Shown here piece after piece: positions 1 to 7,625 of a stretch of 36,100 nucleotides of DNA. The DNA is from Rickettsia typhi (GTDB lineage Bacteria > Pseudomonadota > Alphaproteobacteria > Rickettsiales > UBA1997): assembly GCA_945872855.1 (NCBI GenBank), contig CAMCAW010000009.1, forward strand, positions 1-36,100. The letters run 5' to 3'. How positions within the stretch are numbered: position 1 is the first letter of the stretch; every line of letters starts with the position of its first letter. Both the position numbers and the translations under genes were made by a program. Under the pieces are notes generated by a model. It was not told the DNA's origin. It did no database searches and saw only the letters and a program-made list of their open reading frames with translations.

Positions 1-2
1 TG

Positions 3-95
3 GAAAGCAAGCATATTGCGATTGAAAAAACTATTGACGAAAATAGTAAAATAAACGATGATGAAAAAGAAATTTCTGATAGTTTGAATTGTTAG
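3..95 (+). CDS. C-terminal tail of an unidentified protein (cut by window edge)
   Basis: One plus-strand frame is open from the window edge to a TAG stop, giving about 30 residues that are highly charged (EKTIDENSKINDDEKEISD) and end in Cys. The other two plus frames close earlier. The composition fits the hydrophilic tail of a cytoplasmic protein. Nothing in it identifies a family, and it may simply be a chance open frame. The gene would converge on the minus-strand ATPase gene that ends about 60 bases later. Confidence 0.4.
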   Translation, partial: ESKHIAIEKTIDENSKINDDEKEISDSLNC

Positions 96-158
96 AATTT
101 TTACTGTCGGAAAATGCAGAGTGTCAGATGAGGTTTGAGCTATTACATCAACTACCAG

Positions 159-1340
159 TTAAAGTTTTTTTGGCATTTCTCGCCGCATAAAATCATCAAA
201 AAGAGGCACAGTAAATTCCGTGTCACCGTAGGAGGGGCTATGAATCATCCCTTTTTTTATTAAATTATTTCGAGTAAGAGAAACGCTTTGCGATCTAACA
301 TTTAGTTTTTCAGCAATATCACCCGACCTATGAGGGCCACTTCCAAACTCTGCCAACGCTCGCAGATATTTCTTTTCATATGGGGTCAATCGATCAAATC
401 TTACCCGAAAAAAACTTTCATCAAGACTTTGTAATGAAGTTTTGGTTGCTTCTTTAACAACATTTAAATCAATAATATTATTTTTTGCTAAATTCCAAGC
501 ATTATAGCCCCATTCTTGAATAAAATAGGGATATCCCTCTGTTTTTGCTATGATTTCATTTAACGCTTCTGTAGTGAAACTTGCTTTTTGTTCTTTAACT
601 GGCTCTTGAAGAGCGATAATTGCATCAGAGTTATTGAGAGGCCCAATTCTAGGATAGTCAAATAATCTTTCGGCATAAGATTTTGATCTTCCAGCAAGCC
701 CCACAAGCTGAGGAAGTCCTGCTCCAATCAATAGAAGAGGAAGTTGTTTTTGAGAAATTCTGTGAATTGCCATAATTAAGGCGCTAAATTCTTTTTCAGA
801 TAGGTATTGAATTTCGTCAATAATAATCGAAACTGCAGTTCCTCTGGCTTGAGCTGCTTCAGCAATTACTTCCAATAAAACAGGTAAGTCAGATTCTAGG
901 TCTCCACTATCTGCCGAGCCTAGCTCTGGATCAACATCTAAGCTAATTTCAACATCTCCTATTTTAACCTTCATTACGTTAAGAAAGCTTTTTAGAACCC
1001 TAAATCCTCTTTTTACTTTTTGATTTATATTTTCCATTTGATCGAGGCCAAATAGAACTTGTCGTAGCTGCGGCAACAAAAGAGCAGCCAAACTTTTGCC
1101 TTCATGCGCCTCTACCAAAATTGACTTAAATCCTTCATGTTGCGCGTATTTATTTATCTCATTTAGTAACACCGTTTTTCCCACACCTCGAAGACCAACT
1201 AGTAAAAAACTCTTTTCAGACTTTCCAGCTTTTAATCTTCCCAGAACTATTTTTGATCTATCGAGAATATTTTGACGACCGGCTAATTCTGGTGGAGGAG
1301 AGCCAGCTCCGGGGGAGAAAGGGTTATTTAAAGGATCCAT
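159..1340 (-). CDS. AAA (Orc1/Cdc6-like, AAA_16 type) ATPase with C-terminal winged helix
   Basis: This 393-residue protein has a P-loop NTPase core. The Walker A motif GLRGVGKT lies at about residues 49-56 and the Walker B SIIIDEIQ at about 171-178. LLIGAGLPQL near 204 fits a sensor-1 strand. Residues from about 315 to the end look like a winged-helix domain (SGDIAEKLNVRSQSVSLTRNNLIKKGMI). This architecture is typical of stand-alone ATP-binding proteins related to Orc1/Cdc6 and MalT/STAND-type ATPases; the substrate of such proteins is usually unknown. There are no membrane segments. It stands alone, preceded by a strong promoter and an inverted repeat next to its start, so autoregulation through the winged helix is possible (inference). 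The ATG at 1340 is the only start that keeps the full N-terminus. No transposase or toxin lies nearby to suggest a specific role. Confidence 0.8.
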   Translation of the reverse strand: MDPLNNPFSPGAGSPPPELAGRQNILDRSKIVLGRLKAGKSEKSFLLVGLRGVGKTVLLNEINKYAQHEGFKSILVEAHEGKSLAALLLPQLRQVLFGLDQMENINQKVKRGFRVLKSFLNVMKVKIGDVEISLDVDPELGSADSGDLESDLPVLLEVIAEAAQARGTAVSIIIDEIQYLSEKEFSALIMAIHRISQKQLPLLLIGAGLPQLVGLAGRSKSYAERLFDYPRIGPLNNSDAIIALQEPVKEQKASFTTEALNEIIAKTEGYPYFIQEWGYNAWNLAKNNIIDLNVVKEATKTSLQSLDESFFRVRFDRLTPYEKKYLRALAEFGSGPHRSGDIAEKLNVRSQSVSLTRNNLIKKGMIHSPSYGDTEFTVPLFDDFMRREMPKKL

Positions 1341-1344
1341 AGGT

Positions 1345-1402
1345 TATATAAAGTTTATTAAGATATATAGAGAATTACATATAATTGCATAAACTTTATA
1401 TA
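1345..1402. promoter_or_regulatory. 13-bp inverted repeat overlapping the ATPase promoter (possible operator)
   Basis: TATATAAAGTTTA at 1345-1357 is matched perfectly by its reverse complement TAAACTTTATATA at 1390-1402. The distal arm covers the -10 box and the proximal arm ends 5 bases before the ATG. The 32-base spacing suits either paired repressor half-sites or a long hairpin in the leader. The function is inferred; the symmetry is seen directly. Confidence 0.55.
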
Positions 1403-1422
1403 GGACAATAAGGCAATGTCAA
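1395..1422 (-). promoter_or_regulatory. sigma70-type promoter of the AAA ATPase gene
   Basis: On the minus strand there is a perfect TTGACA (1417-1422), a 16-base spacer and a TATAAA -10 box (1395-1400). It points at the ATPase gene, whose start codon is about 55 bases downstream of the -10 box. It is the best promoter match I found in the window. Confidence 0.7.
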
Positions 1423-1757
1423 CCTTTTATTTATATTGAGAAGAAAAAATAACTAGTATCGTATAAGTCTTGTTGCCCACAAAACCATCGTTTTTGGGAT
1501 AGTTTAATTTTTTGGAAAATCCTCTCCTTCTTTATTAAAATACACTCCGCAAACTCCTCCACAAAACAAACTCCACAAATATCGCGTTTATGGTTTTGCA
1601 AATTATTATCGGAATCAAACCAGAATCGGGGGCATCTATGTTTTTGTAAGCGACTAAAGTTTTGATTTGTAAAAAGAGGGGTGCAAAAAAGAAAATTTTA
1701 GGATCAGCGTAAATCTTTATCTGGCTATCCAGTTGAGCTATTTGCAGATGAGTGACG

Positions 1758-2915
1758 TTACGAGATAATATTCACATGCCCCATCTTACGGCCAGCTTTC
1801 GCCTCGGCCTTTCCATAAAGATGAATCTTGGCATTTTTATCGCTCAAAAACTCTCCCAAATTATTCACTTCATCGCCAATTAAATTCTTCATAAAACCTT
1901 GCGAGTGAAAATTTGGAGAGCCTAGAGGCAGGCCAGTTATGGCTCTAGCGAGTTGCTCGAATTGCGAAGTGATTGCGGCATTCATCGAGAAGTGGCCCGA
2001 GTTGTGTGGGCGTGGGGCTAGCTCGTTTACCAATAATTTTTCATCAGGCATTACAAAAAACTCGATGGCTAGCACGCCTTTTAAATCAAGGCTTTGCACG
2101 ATTTTGGTGGCGATTTCTTGCGCCTCGTTTTTTAGGGCTGCAGAAATTTTTGCGGGATAAGTGCTGGTGTCTAAAATGCTATTCTTGTGAACGTTGGTGA
2201 GCGGCTCGTAGCAAGCGATCTCGCCATTTGTAGAGCGCGCCACGATCACAGAAATTTCGCTTGAAAAAGGGCAGAATTTTTCGAGAATTAGTGGTGTTGA
2301 ATTAGGTGAAGATGCAGCAGAAATATCCGAAGATTTTTCTGCTTTATCAGATGAAAATGCAGAAAAATTTTCGGAAGATTTTATTGCAGATGAATCGCAA
2401 ATCTTCCTCCAAGCATCACGCGCCAAAGCTTCACTCTCTAGCACAAACTGACCCTTGCCATCATAACCCATCGTCGCAGTTTTGAGAATTGCCTTGCCAA
2501 ATTTCTTCAACCCTGCAAGCAAATCTTCCAAGCTTTCAATCGCCAAAAACTCTGCCGTAGCAACGCCAATCTCATTCAAAAAAGATTTCTCCAAAATGCG
2601 ATGTTGCGTGATTTTTAAAACTTGCGCGCTGGGGTGAACGGGCTTCATGCTGCTTAGAAAATCAACGCTTGCGGCGGGAATATTTTCGAACTCAAAAGTT
2701 GCAACATCAATTAGCGCGGCGAATTTTTTCAGTGCATCTTTATCTTCATAATTGGCGATGATGCTAGAGTTTGTAGCATAGATTGCGGGTGAATCATTTT
2801 TGTCGGCGAAGATTACGGTTTTATAGCCGAGGCTTTGCGCCGCGTGGGCAGTCATGCGGCCAAGTTGTCCGCCGCCGATGATGCCGATGGTTAAGGGTTT
2901 AATCTGCTTTTGCAT
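1758..2915 (-). CDS. purK: N5-carboxyaminoimidazole ribonucleotide synthetase
   Basis: PurK uses ATP and bicarbonate to carboxylate aminoimidazole ribonucleotide in de novo purine synthesis. The N-terminal nucleotide-binding loop GIIGGGQLGRM (residues about 11-21) and the ATP-grasp motifs MGYDGKGQFV (about 149-158), LEKFCPFSSEISVIVAR (about 211-227) and ELAPRPHNSGHF are typical. At 385 residues it is longer than the usual 350-360. The excess is a Ser/Lys-rich insert of about 34 residues (174-207) between two ATP-grasp strands. No purE is adjacent; the neighbours are a Trm112-like gene on the other strand and noncoding DNA. The start MQKQIKPLTIG puts the Rossmann strand at the normal distance. 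Identity is secure; whether the insert affects activity is unknown. Confidence 0.95.
   Translation of the reverse strand: MQKQIKPLTIGIIGGGQLGRMTAHAAQSLGYKTVIFADKNDSPAIYATNSSIIANYEDKDALKKFAALIDVATFEFENIPAASVDFLSSMKPVHPSAQVLKITQHRILEKSFLNEIGVATAEFLAIESLEDLLAGLKKFGKAILKTATMGYDGKGQFVLESEALARDAWRKICDSSAIKSSENFSAFSSDKAEKSSDISAASSPNSTPLILEKFCPFSSEISVIVARSTNGEIACYEPLTNVHKNSILDTSTYPAKISAALKNEAQEIATKIVQSLDLKGVLAIEFFVMPDEKLLVNELAPRPHNSGHFSMNAAITSQFEQLARAITGLPLGSPNFHSQGFMKNLIGDEVNNLGEFLSDKNAKIHLYGKAEAKAGRKMGHVNIIS
2295..2396 (-). repeat. in-frame Ser-rich insert with internal repeat inside purK
   Basis: The coding strand contains two imperfect copies of a block of about 36-40 bases built on TCATCTG...AAATCTTC(C/G)GA...TTTCTGC, giving SSAIKSSENFSAF followed by SSDKAEKSSDISA. 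It separates AWRKIC from LILEKF, which are nearly contiguous in ordinary PurK. Reading frame is kept. Short complementary pieces (GCAGAAA / TTTCTGC) allow hairpins. Confidence 0.6.
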
Positions 2916-3003
2916 TTGTTAAAAATGTTTTTAGAATCGCTAAAGTGGCGTAATTATTAAGCCTGCCACGATATTCACTAAGCAATCTTATTTCAAGATT
3001 TTT

Positions 3004-3180
3004 ATGACCAAAGAATTAGCGCCAGAATTGTTGCAAATCCTTGCTTGTCCTTTGTGCAAGGGCGATTTGGTCTATGATCGCGAAAATAGCGAGTTGATTT
3101 GTTATGAGTCGCAACTAGCTTACAAAATTCGTGATGGCGTGCCGAATTTGCTGGTTGATGAGGCGCGTAAATTAAATTAA
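3004..3180 (+). CDS. Trm112 / UPF0434 (YcaR-like) small zinc-ribbon protein
   Basis: This 58-residue gene is too short for the ORF track. It begins MTKELAPELLQILACPLCKG and ends GVPNLLVDEARKLN. The family hallmarks are L-L-x-I-L-A-C-P-x-C-K-G-x-L, the central tract ELICYESQLAYKIRDGVPNLL and a length near 60. Bacterial relatives of Trm112 are thought to act as small partner subunits of methyltransferases; in this class the second Cys pair is usually lost, as here, where only one further Cys (ICYES) remains. It runs opposite to purK and to the response regulator, whose ends lie on either side. Confidence 0.85.
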   Translation: MTKELAPELLQILACPLCKGDLVYDRENSELICYESQLAYKIRDGVPNLLVDEARKLN

Positions 3181-3210
3181 GAGGAGAAATTGTGTCGCGC
3201 ACAAGGGAAA

Positions 3211-3903
3211 TTATCCATAAAGCACATAGCCCTGATTCCTTACAGTCTGTAAGAATTGCGGCTGCTTCGGATTCACCTCAATTTTCTTGCGCAAGCGTGT
3301 AATTTGCACATCAATACTTCTTGCATCAATATTCCCGCAAAGCTCAGAAAGCTTGTCGCGCATGACTGCAACGCCTTTTTGTTTGCACAAAATTGCTAAA
3401 ATTTTTGCTTCACTTTCGGTTAGATGAATAAATTCTTCATCTTTTTTTAGGCGCGATTCTGTAAAAGTAAAAGTGAAATTGCCGAATTGGCAAAAATTTT
3501 GTGAGCTTGCAGTTGCGCTTTCTATAAGCTTTGGCGCTGTAACATGGCGTTTCAAAATATTATTGATACGCAGCAATAATTCTTTCGGCTCGAAAGGTTT
3601 CGCGAGATAATCATCGGCGCCAACTTCTAGCCCTTTAATGCGGTCAGATGGCTCGCCTCTAGCGGTGAGAATTAAAACTGGCGTTGATGAAGTGGTGCGA
3701 AAAGAATTAGTGAAATCGATGCCATTTTCTTCGGGCATCATAACATCAACAATCAATAAATTAAAACTAGTGTGAGCCAGCAATTGGCGCGCCTCAGCAG
3801 TATCTTTTGCTAGCGAAACTTGAAAGCCATTTTCATCTAAAAATTTTCCAAGCAAATTACGCAAACGCGTGTCGTCATCAATTACAAGTAGGTGTTTTTT
3901 CAT
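3211..3903 (-). CDS. OmpR/PhoB-family two-component response regulator
   Basis: The 230-residue protein has a receiver domain (about 1-120) with the acidic pair VIDDD near residue 8, the phospho-acceptor Asp53 in LLIVDVMMP, Thr80 in LILTARGE and Lys102 in DDYLAKPFEP. The C-terminal half is a winged-helix DNA-binding domain ending RSIDVQITRLRKKIE...TVRNQGYVLYG, typical of OmpR/PhoB regulators. No histidine kinase is adjacent, so the partner must be elsewhere; the sequence resembles PetR-like alphaproteobacterial regulators, but I cannot assign the signal. It is transcribed away from yejB, with only 60 bases between the two start codons, so they share a divergent control region. Confidence 0.9.
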   Translation of the reverse strand: MKKHLLVIDDDTRLRNLLGKFLDENGFQVSLAKDTAEARQLLAHTSFNLLIVDVMMPEENGIDFTNSFRTTSSTPVLILTARGEPSDRIKGLEVGADDYLAKPFEPKELLLRINNILKRHVTAPKLIESATASSQNFCQFGNFTFTFTESRLKKDEEFIHLTESEAKILAILCKQKGVAVMRDKLSELCGNIDARSIDVQITRLRKKIEVNPKQPQFLQTVRNQGYVLYG

Positions 3904-3963
3904 AGAAGTTTTTTTAAGTTAAGATATATTTCTTGGCGATAAATTTAACACAACTCAATTCAA

Positions 3964-5049
3964 ATGCCACTCTATCTAACAAAGCGCATTTTATTAATTT
4001 TTCCAACATTATTTTTGATAATGTTGATAAATTTTTTAATCATTCAAACCGCGCCCGGCGGGCCAGTAGAGCAATTTTTGGCGAAGTTAAATAATGCTAA
4101 CCATGCGAGCTCAGAGAGCGCCAGCGTTGATGTGGTGAACCATAATATTTCAACCACTATAGTTTCTGATGCAAAATATCGCGGCGCCGAAGGCGTTGAT
4201 CCTGAAATTGTAAAAAAAATCGAACAGCTCTACGGCTTTGATTTGCCGCTGTGGCAGCGCTTTTGGATTATGATAAAAAAGTTCTTATTTTTCGATTTTG
4301 GCGACAGTTTTTATCAAGATAAAAAAGTTATAGATTTGGTTTTAGAAAAGCTGCCAGTCTCGATCTCTCTAGGGCTGTGGACAACATTGTTAGTTTATTT
4401 TATCTCAATTCCACTGGGAATAAAAAAAGCAGTGCAAGATGGTTCGAAATTTGATTTTTGGAGCAGCGTGGTTGTAAGTGTGGGTCATGCGATTCCATCA
4501 TTTTTATTCGCAATTTTGCTGATTGTGCTTTTTGCGGGCGGAAATTTCTGGAATATTTTCCCACTGCGCGGCCTTGTCTCTGAAGGCTTTGCGCAATTTT
4601 CGTGGTGGCATAAAATTCTCGATTATTTCTGGCATTTAGTTTTGCCAATCATCGCGATGGTTATTGGCGGATTCGCCTCGCTAACATTTTTCTGCAAAAA
4701 CTCTTTCCTCGAAGAAATCAACAAGCAATATGTTCTAACCGCTTACGCCAAGGGTTTGAGCCAGAAGCAAGTTTTATATAATCACGTTTTTCGCAACGCG
4801 ATGATGATTGTGATTGCAGGAATTCCTGCTGCTTTTATCGGCATTTTATTCACCGGCTCGATGCTGATTGAAATTATTTTTTCCCTCAACGGACTAGGCC
4901 TAATGGGCTACGAGGCGGCCTTGTCGCGTGATTATCCTGTGATGTTTGGCACGCTTTATTGCTTCACGTTGATTGGTTTGGTGGTAAATATTATTAGCGA
5001 TTTAACCTATAAAATCGTGGATCCGCGGATTAATTTTGTGCGGTTTTAG
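3964..5049 (+). CDS. yejB: YejB-type ABC transporter permease (peptide/microcin C family)
   Basis: This 361-residue inner-membrane protein starts with a transmembrane helix (LTKRILLIFPTLFLIMLINFLIIQTAPGGPVEQF), followed by a periplasmic segment that is characteristically longer in YejB than in DppB/OppB. Five more hydrophobic helices follow. The binding-protein-dependent transport signature appears as the cytoplasmic loop AYAKGLSQKQVLYNHVFRNAM, which contacts the ATPase subunit. YejB works with YejE (permease), YejF (ATPase) and YejA (binding protein) to import peptides. None of these is next to it: the following gene is rlmN, 64 bases on. The partners must be encoded elsewhere, or this permease pairs with another system. 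Confidence 0.88.
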   Translation: MPLYLTKRILLIFPTLFLIMLINFLIIQTAPGGPVEQFLAKLNNANHASSESASVDVVNHNISTTIVSDAKYRGAEGVDPEIVKKIEQLYGFDLPLWQRFWIMIKKFLFFDFGDSFYQDKKVIDLVLEKLPVSISLGLWTTLLVYFISIPLGIKKAVQDGSKFDFWSSVVVSVGHAIPSFLFAILLIVLFAGGNFWNIFPLRGLVSEGFAQFSWWHKILDYFWHLVLPIIAMVIGGFASLTFFCKNSFLEEINKQYVLTAYAKGLSQKQVLYNHVFRNAMMIVIAGIPAAFIGILFTGSMLIEIIFSLNGLGLMGYEAALSRDYPVMFGTLYCFTLIGLVVNIISDLTYKIVDPRINFVRF

Positions 5050-5113
5050 TTTTTACTTCATTGATTTAAAAATCGTCGCGAGCCATACTGCATCTATAAC
5101 AATGAATATATAA

Positions 5114-6226
5114 ATGATGAAAAATCTCATCGGTTTAACCAAAGAACAACTAGTGCAAGAGCTTGTAAACATTGGCGAAAAGTCATTTCGTGCGGCGCAA
5201 ATTTGGAACTGGATTTATGTGCGCGGCGTGCGTGATTTTTCGGAGATGAGCAATGTTTCTAAGTTAACGCGCGAAGTTTTAGCGCAAAATTTTACTCTAG
5301 CGCGGCCCGCGATCGACAAGGATTTGTTGGCTTCTGACGGCACTAGAAAGTGGCTGGTAAAATTTGCTGATGGCAATCAAGTTGAGGCAGTTTTTATTCC
5401 CGAAGAAACGCGCGGCACGCTCTGCATCTCGTCGCAAGTGGGCTGCACTTTGGCTTGCAAGTTTTGCCATACTGGCACGCAAACGCTGGTGCGCAACCTC
5501 GATGCAAGCGAAATTGTGTCGCAAGTGATGATCGCGAAAGATTTTTTAGATGATTGGAAAAAAGTTGGTGTTGGTGAAACGGCAGTTTCGCCCACGCGTC
5601 AAAAGGTTACCAACGTAGTATTCATGGGCATGGGTGAGCCTTTCTATAATTATGAAAATGTGGCAGTCACGGCCAAAATTTTAAACGATGCCGATGGTTT
5701 AAATTTATCGGCGCGACGCATCACAATTTCTACTTCTGGCTTGGTGCCAGAAATTTTGCGCATGTCGAAAGAGCTAAAAACCGCGCTGGCAATATCGCTT
5801 CACGCCACAAATGACGAGCTTCGAACCAGCATCATGGCTATCAATAAAAAATACCCGCTAGATGAATTAATGAAGGCCTGCAAAATTTATAATAATGAAA
5901 ATACGGGGCAAAAAGTTACGTTTGAATATGTGATGTTGCGCGATGTCAACGACCACGACGAGCATGCGCGCGAGTTGATTGCATTGATCAAAAAATATAA
6001 TTTAAATGCGAAGATAAATTTAATTCCATTCAACCCATGGATGTCGTGCGGCTATGAAAGATCTAGCGACGAGCGCATTCTACAATTTCAGAAAATCCTA
6101 AAAAACGGTGGCTTAGTAGCGCCAATTCGCAAAACACGCGGCGAAGATGTGATGGCAGCTTGCGGGCAGTTGAAGTCTGAATCGCAGCGTGCTTCTAAGG
6201 CTAATCGCTTGAAGGAAATTTCTTGA
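5114..6226 (+). CDS. rlmN: dual-specificity 23S rRNA / tRNA adenine-C2 methyltransferase
   Basis: RlmN is a radical-SAM enzyme that methylates C2 of A2503 in 23S rRNA and A37 in some tRNAs. The 4Fe-4S motif CTLACKFC (Cys111, Cys115, Cys118) is followed by GTQTLVRNL. Other family marks are VGCTLACKFCHTG, NVVFMGMGEPFYNYE, RRITISTSGLVP, AISLHATND and NLIPFNPW. The catalytic Cys near the end lies in RGEDVMAACGQL. Length 370 is normal. There are two possible starts (MMKN); either Met gives the same protein bar one residue. The stop codon lies 12 bases before a palindromic element. Confidence 0.96.
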   Translation: MMKNLIGLTKEQLVQELVNIGEKSFRAAQIWNWIYVRGVRDFSEMSNVSKLTREVLAQNFTLARPAIDKDLLASDGTRKWLVKFADGNQVEAVFIPEETRGTLCISSQVGCTLACKFCHTGTQTLVRNLDASEIVSQVMIAKDFLDDWKKVGVGETAVSPTRQKVTNVVFMGMGEPFYNYENVAVTAKILNDADGLNLSARRITISTSGLVPEILRMSKELKTALAISLHATNDELRTSIMAINKKYPLDELMKACKIYNNENTGQKVTFEYVMLRDVNDHDEHARELIALIKKYNLNAKINLIPFNPWMSCGYERSSDERILQFQKILKNGGLVAPIRKTRGEDVMAACGQLKSESQRASKANRLKEIS

Positions 6227-6238
6227 TTTCTGCTTTTT

Positions 6239-6388
6239 CTAGATCTAGTCCTCGACAAAAGCCTTGCCGATATTTCCTCTCGTGGGCGGCAAAACCCTAT
6301 CCCGATATGCTTCGAACCGAGTTCGGCGCGCCGCTGTCTGAGGGGCGAAGTATATCGGGGTGGCTGATTTTTCGAGGACGTGATCTAG
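6239..6388. repeat. 150-bp palindromic repeat element, copy 1
   Basis: The outer arms CTAGATCTAGTCCTCGA and TCGAGGACGTGATCTAG are near-perfect reverse complements. The inner core at 6301-6359 forms a 13-bp stem, CCCGATATGCTTC against GAAGTATATCGGG, around a GC-rich loop containing CGAACCGAGTTCGGCG. The same core recurs inverted at 23714-23771, and half of it at 19288-19319. GC content is clearly above the flanks. It lies between convergent rlmN and dnaJ, just past the rlmN stop, so it may also end transcription. The size, dispersal and palindromic form resemble Rickettsia palindromic elements; the sequence family itself I do not recognise. Confidence 0.8.
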
Positions 6389-6428
6389 AATTACACGCTC
6401 TTAAAGACTGGATCTAGAATTACGCCAA

Positions 6429-7565
6429 TTAAAAAAACTTCTTAAAAAAGCCATCCGCCTTAGATTCATCTGACCTCTCAACCATCAATTCATCTAGCTT
6501 CGTGAGCAAAGTTTTTTCCTCAGCACTTAATTTTTTTGGCACAGCAATAAAAACTTTTACAAACATATCACCCCTACGCCCACCAGAATTCAGCACGCTC
6601 ATGCCTTTGCCTTTAAGGCGAAATTGCTGCCCCGTTTGTGTGCCTTCAGGAATTTGCAGCTTAGCCTTGCTATCGTCAATAATTGGCACTTCAATGCTGC
6701 CACCCAGTGCCGCCGTAGTGAATTTGATTGGGCATTCGCAATAAATATCGTCACCATCGCGATTAAAAAACCCGTGCTTTTTGATGGCGATAAAAACATA
6801 AAGATCGCCAGCTGGGCCGCCACGCGAGCCAGCTTCGCCCTCACCAGAAAGCCTGATTTTATTGCCCTCGTCAACGCCAGCAGGAATTTTTACCGCAAGC
6901 TTTTTCTCCTTGTTAATTCTGCCTTCGCCGCGACAAGTTTTGCACGGATTTTTGATGATTTGCCCGCTGCCATGGCAAGCGCCGCAAGTGCGCTCGACGA
7001 TGAAGAATCCTTGTTGCATACGAACTTTTCCGCTGCCTTGGCAAGTTGTGCAATCTGCAGGTTTTTCATTTCCTTCGCTGCCCATGCCGTTGCAAGTGCT
7101 GCATTGCGTAGGAATGGTGAAAGAAACATTTTTGGTGGTGCCTAAAAAAGCTTCGCCAAGCGTGATTTCTACGTTATAGCGAACGTCTGAGCCTCTAATG
7201 GCCGAACTCTTTTTCTTGCCTTGCCTAGAGCCGCCCATTTCGCCAAAAATATCGCTGAAATTGCTGAAAATATCGTTAAAATCGAATCCAGAAAAATCGC
7301 CTTGGCCTTGTTGCCCGCCACGTCCACCACCAAAACCTTGCTGCGAAGCCTCGTGGCCGTAAGTGTCGTAGCCCGCACGTTTTTGTGCGTCTTTCAGTGT
7401 TTCGTAGGCTTCTGTTGCTTCTTTGAATTTTTTTTCAGCTTCAGCATTGCCGGGGTTGCGATCAGGGTGATGTTGCATCGCCAGCTTGCGATAGGCTTTT
7501 TTAATTTCGTCGTCAGAAGCTTTTTTGTTAACGCCTAAAATTTCGTAATAGTCTCTTTTGTTCAT
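6429..7565 (-). CDS. dnaJ: chaperone DnaJ (Hsp40)
   Basis: DnaJ delivers unfolded proteins to DnaK and stimulates its ATPase. The J domain (1-70) has the essential HPD at residues 33-35. A Gly/Phe-rich linker (about 75-115, [18 protein letters not shown]) follows, then four zinc-binding repeats: [24 protein letters not shown] and CKTCRGEG. The C-terminal substrate-binding domains run to the end. At 378 residues it is full length. dnaK is not adjacent. It lies about 60 bases downstream of the virB6-like gene on the same strand, so the two may be co-transcribed. Confidence 0.97.
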   Translation of the reverse strand: MNKRDYYEILGVNKKASDDEIKKAYRKLAMQHHPDRNPGNAEAEKKFKEATEAYETLKDAQKRAGYDTYGHEASQQGFGGGRGGQQGQGDFSGFDFNDIFSNFSDIFGEMGGSRQGKKKSSAIRGSDVRYNVEITLGEAFLGTTKNVSFTIPTQCSTCNGMGSEGNEKPADCTTCQGSGKVRMQQGFFIVERTCGACHGSGQIIKNPCKTCRGEGRINKEKKLAVKIPAGVDEGNKIRLSGEGEAGSRGGPAGDLYVFIAIKKHGFFNRDGDDIYCECPIKFTTAALGGSIEVPIIDDSKAKLQIPEGTQTGQQFRLKGKGMSVLNSGGRRGDMFVKVFIAVPKKLSAEEKTLLTKLDELMVERSDESKADGFFKKFF

Positions 7566-7625
7566 TATATTGTTAAAATTTGGAAGATTTGAATCTAAAT
7601 AATTATTGCCATGTGATTTTGCAAG

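Larger units (their letters stand above)
1341..1757. other. intergenic region, 417 bp, between ATPase gene and purK end
   Basis: The left 80 bases hold the ATPase promoter and its inverted repeat. The rest has no convincing gene. Near 1724-1745 the minus strand reads TAGCTCAACTGGATAG, like the D-arm of a tRNA, but no T-arm or proper anticodon stem follows, so it is at best a decayed tRNA fragment. Confidence 0.5.

Noticed and set aside
159-1340. AAA ATPase as part of a phage-defence system
   Set aside because: No partner nuclease, toxin or protease gene is adjacent; the window edge hides the left neighbour, so nothing supports a defence role.
1690-1750. tRNA-like sequence on the minus strand (TAGCTCAACTGGATAG)
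   Set aside because: A D-arm-like match only; there is no T-arm, no consistent anticodon stem and the length is too short. At best a decayed fragment.
6223-6417. 64-aa ORF (TTG start) after rlmN
   Set aside because: It lies almost wholly inside the palindromic element and overlaps the rlmN stop; the frame is open only because the repeat is GC-rich.
6502-7538. Several long plus-strand ORFs opposite dnaJ (up to 173 aa)
   Set aside because: Shadows of the minus-strand dnaJ coding sequence; no family motifs and no start signals.
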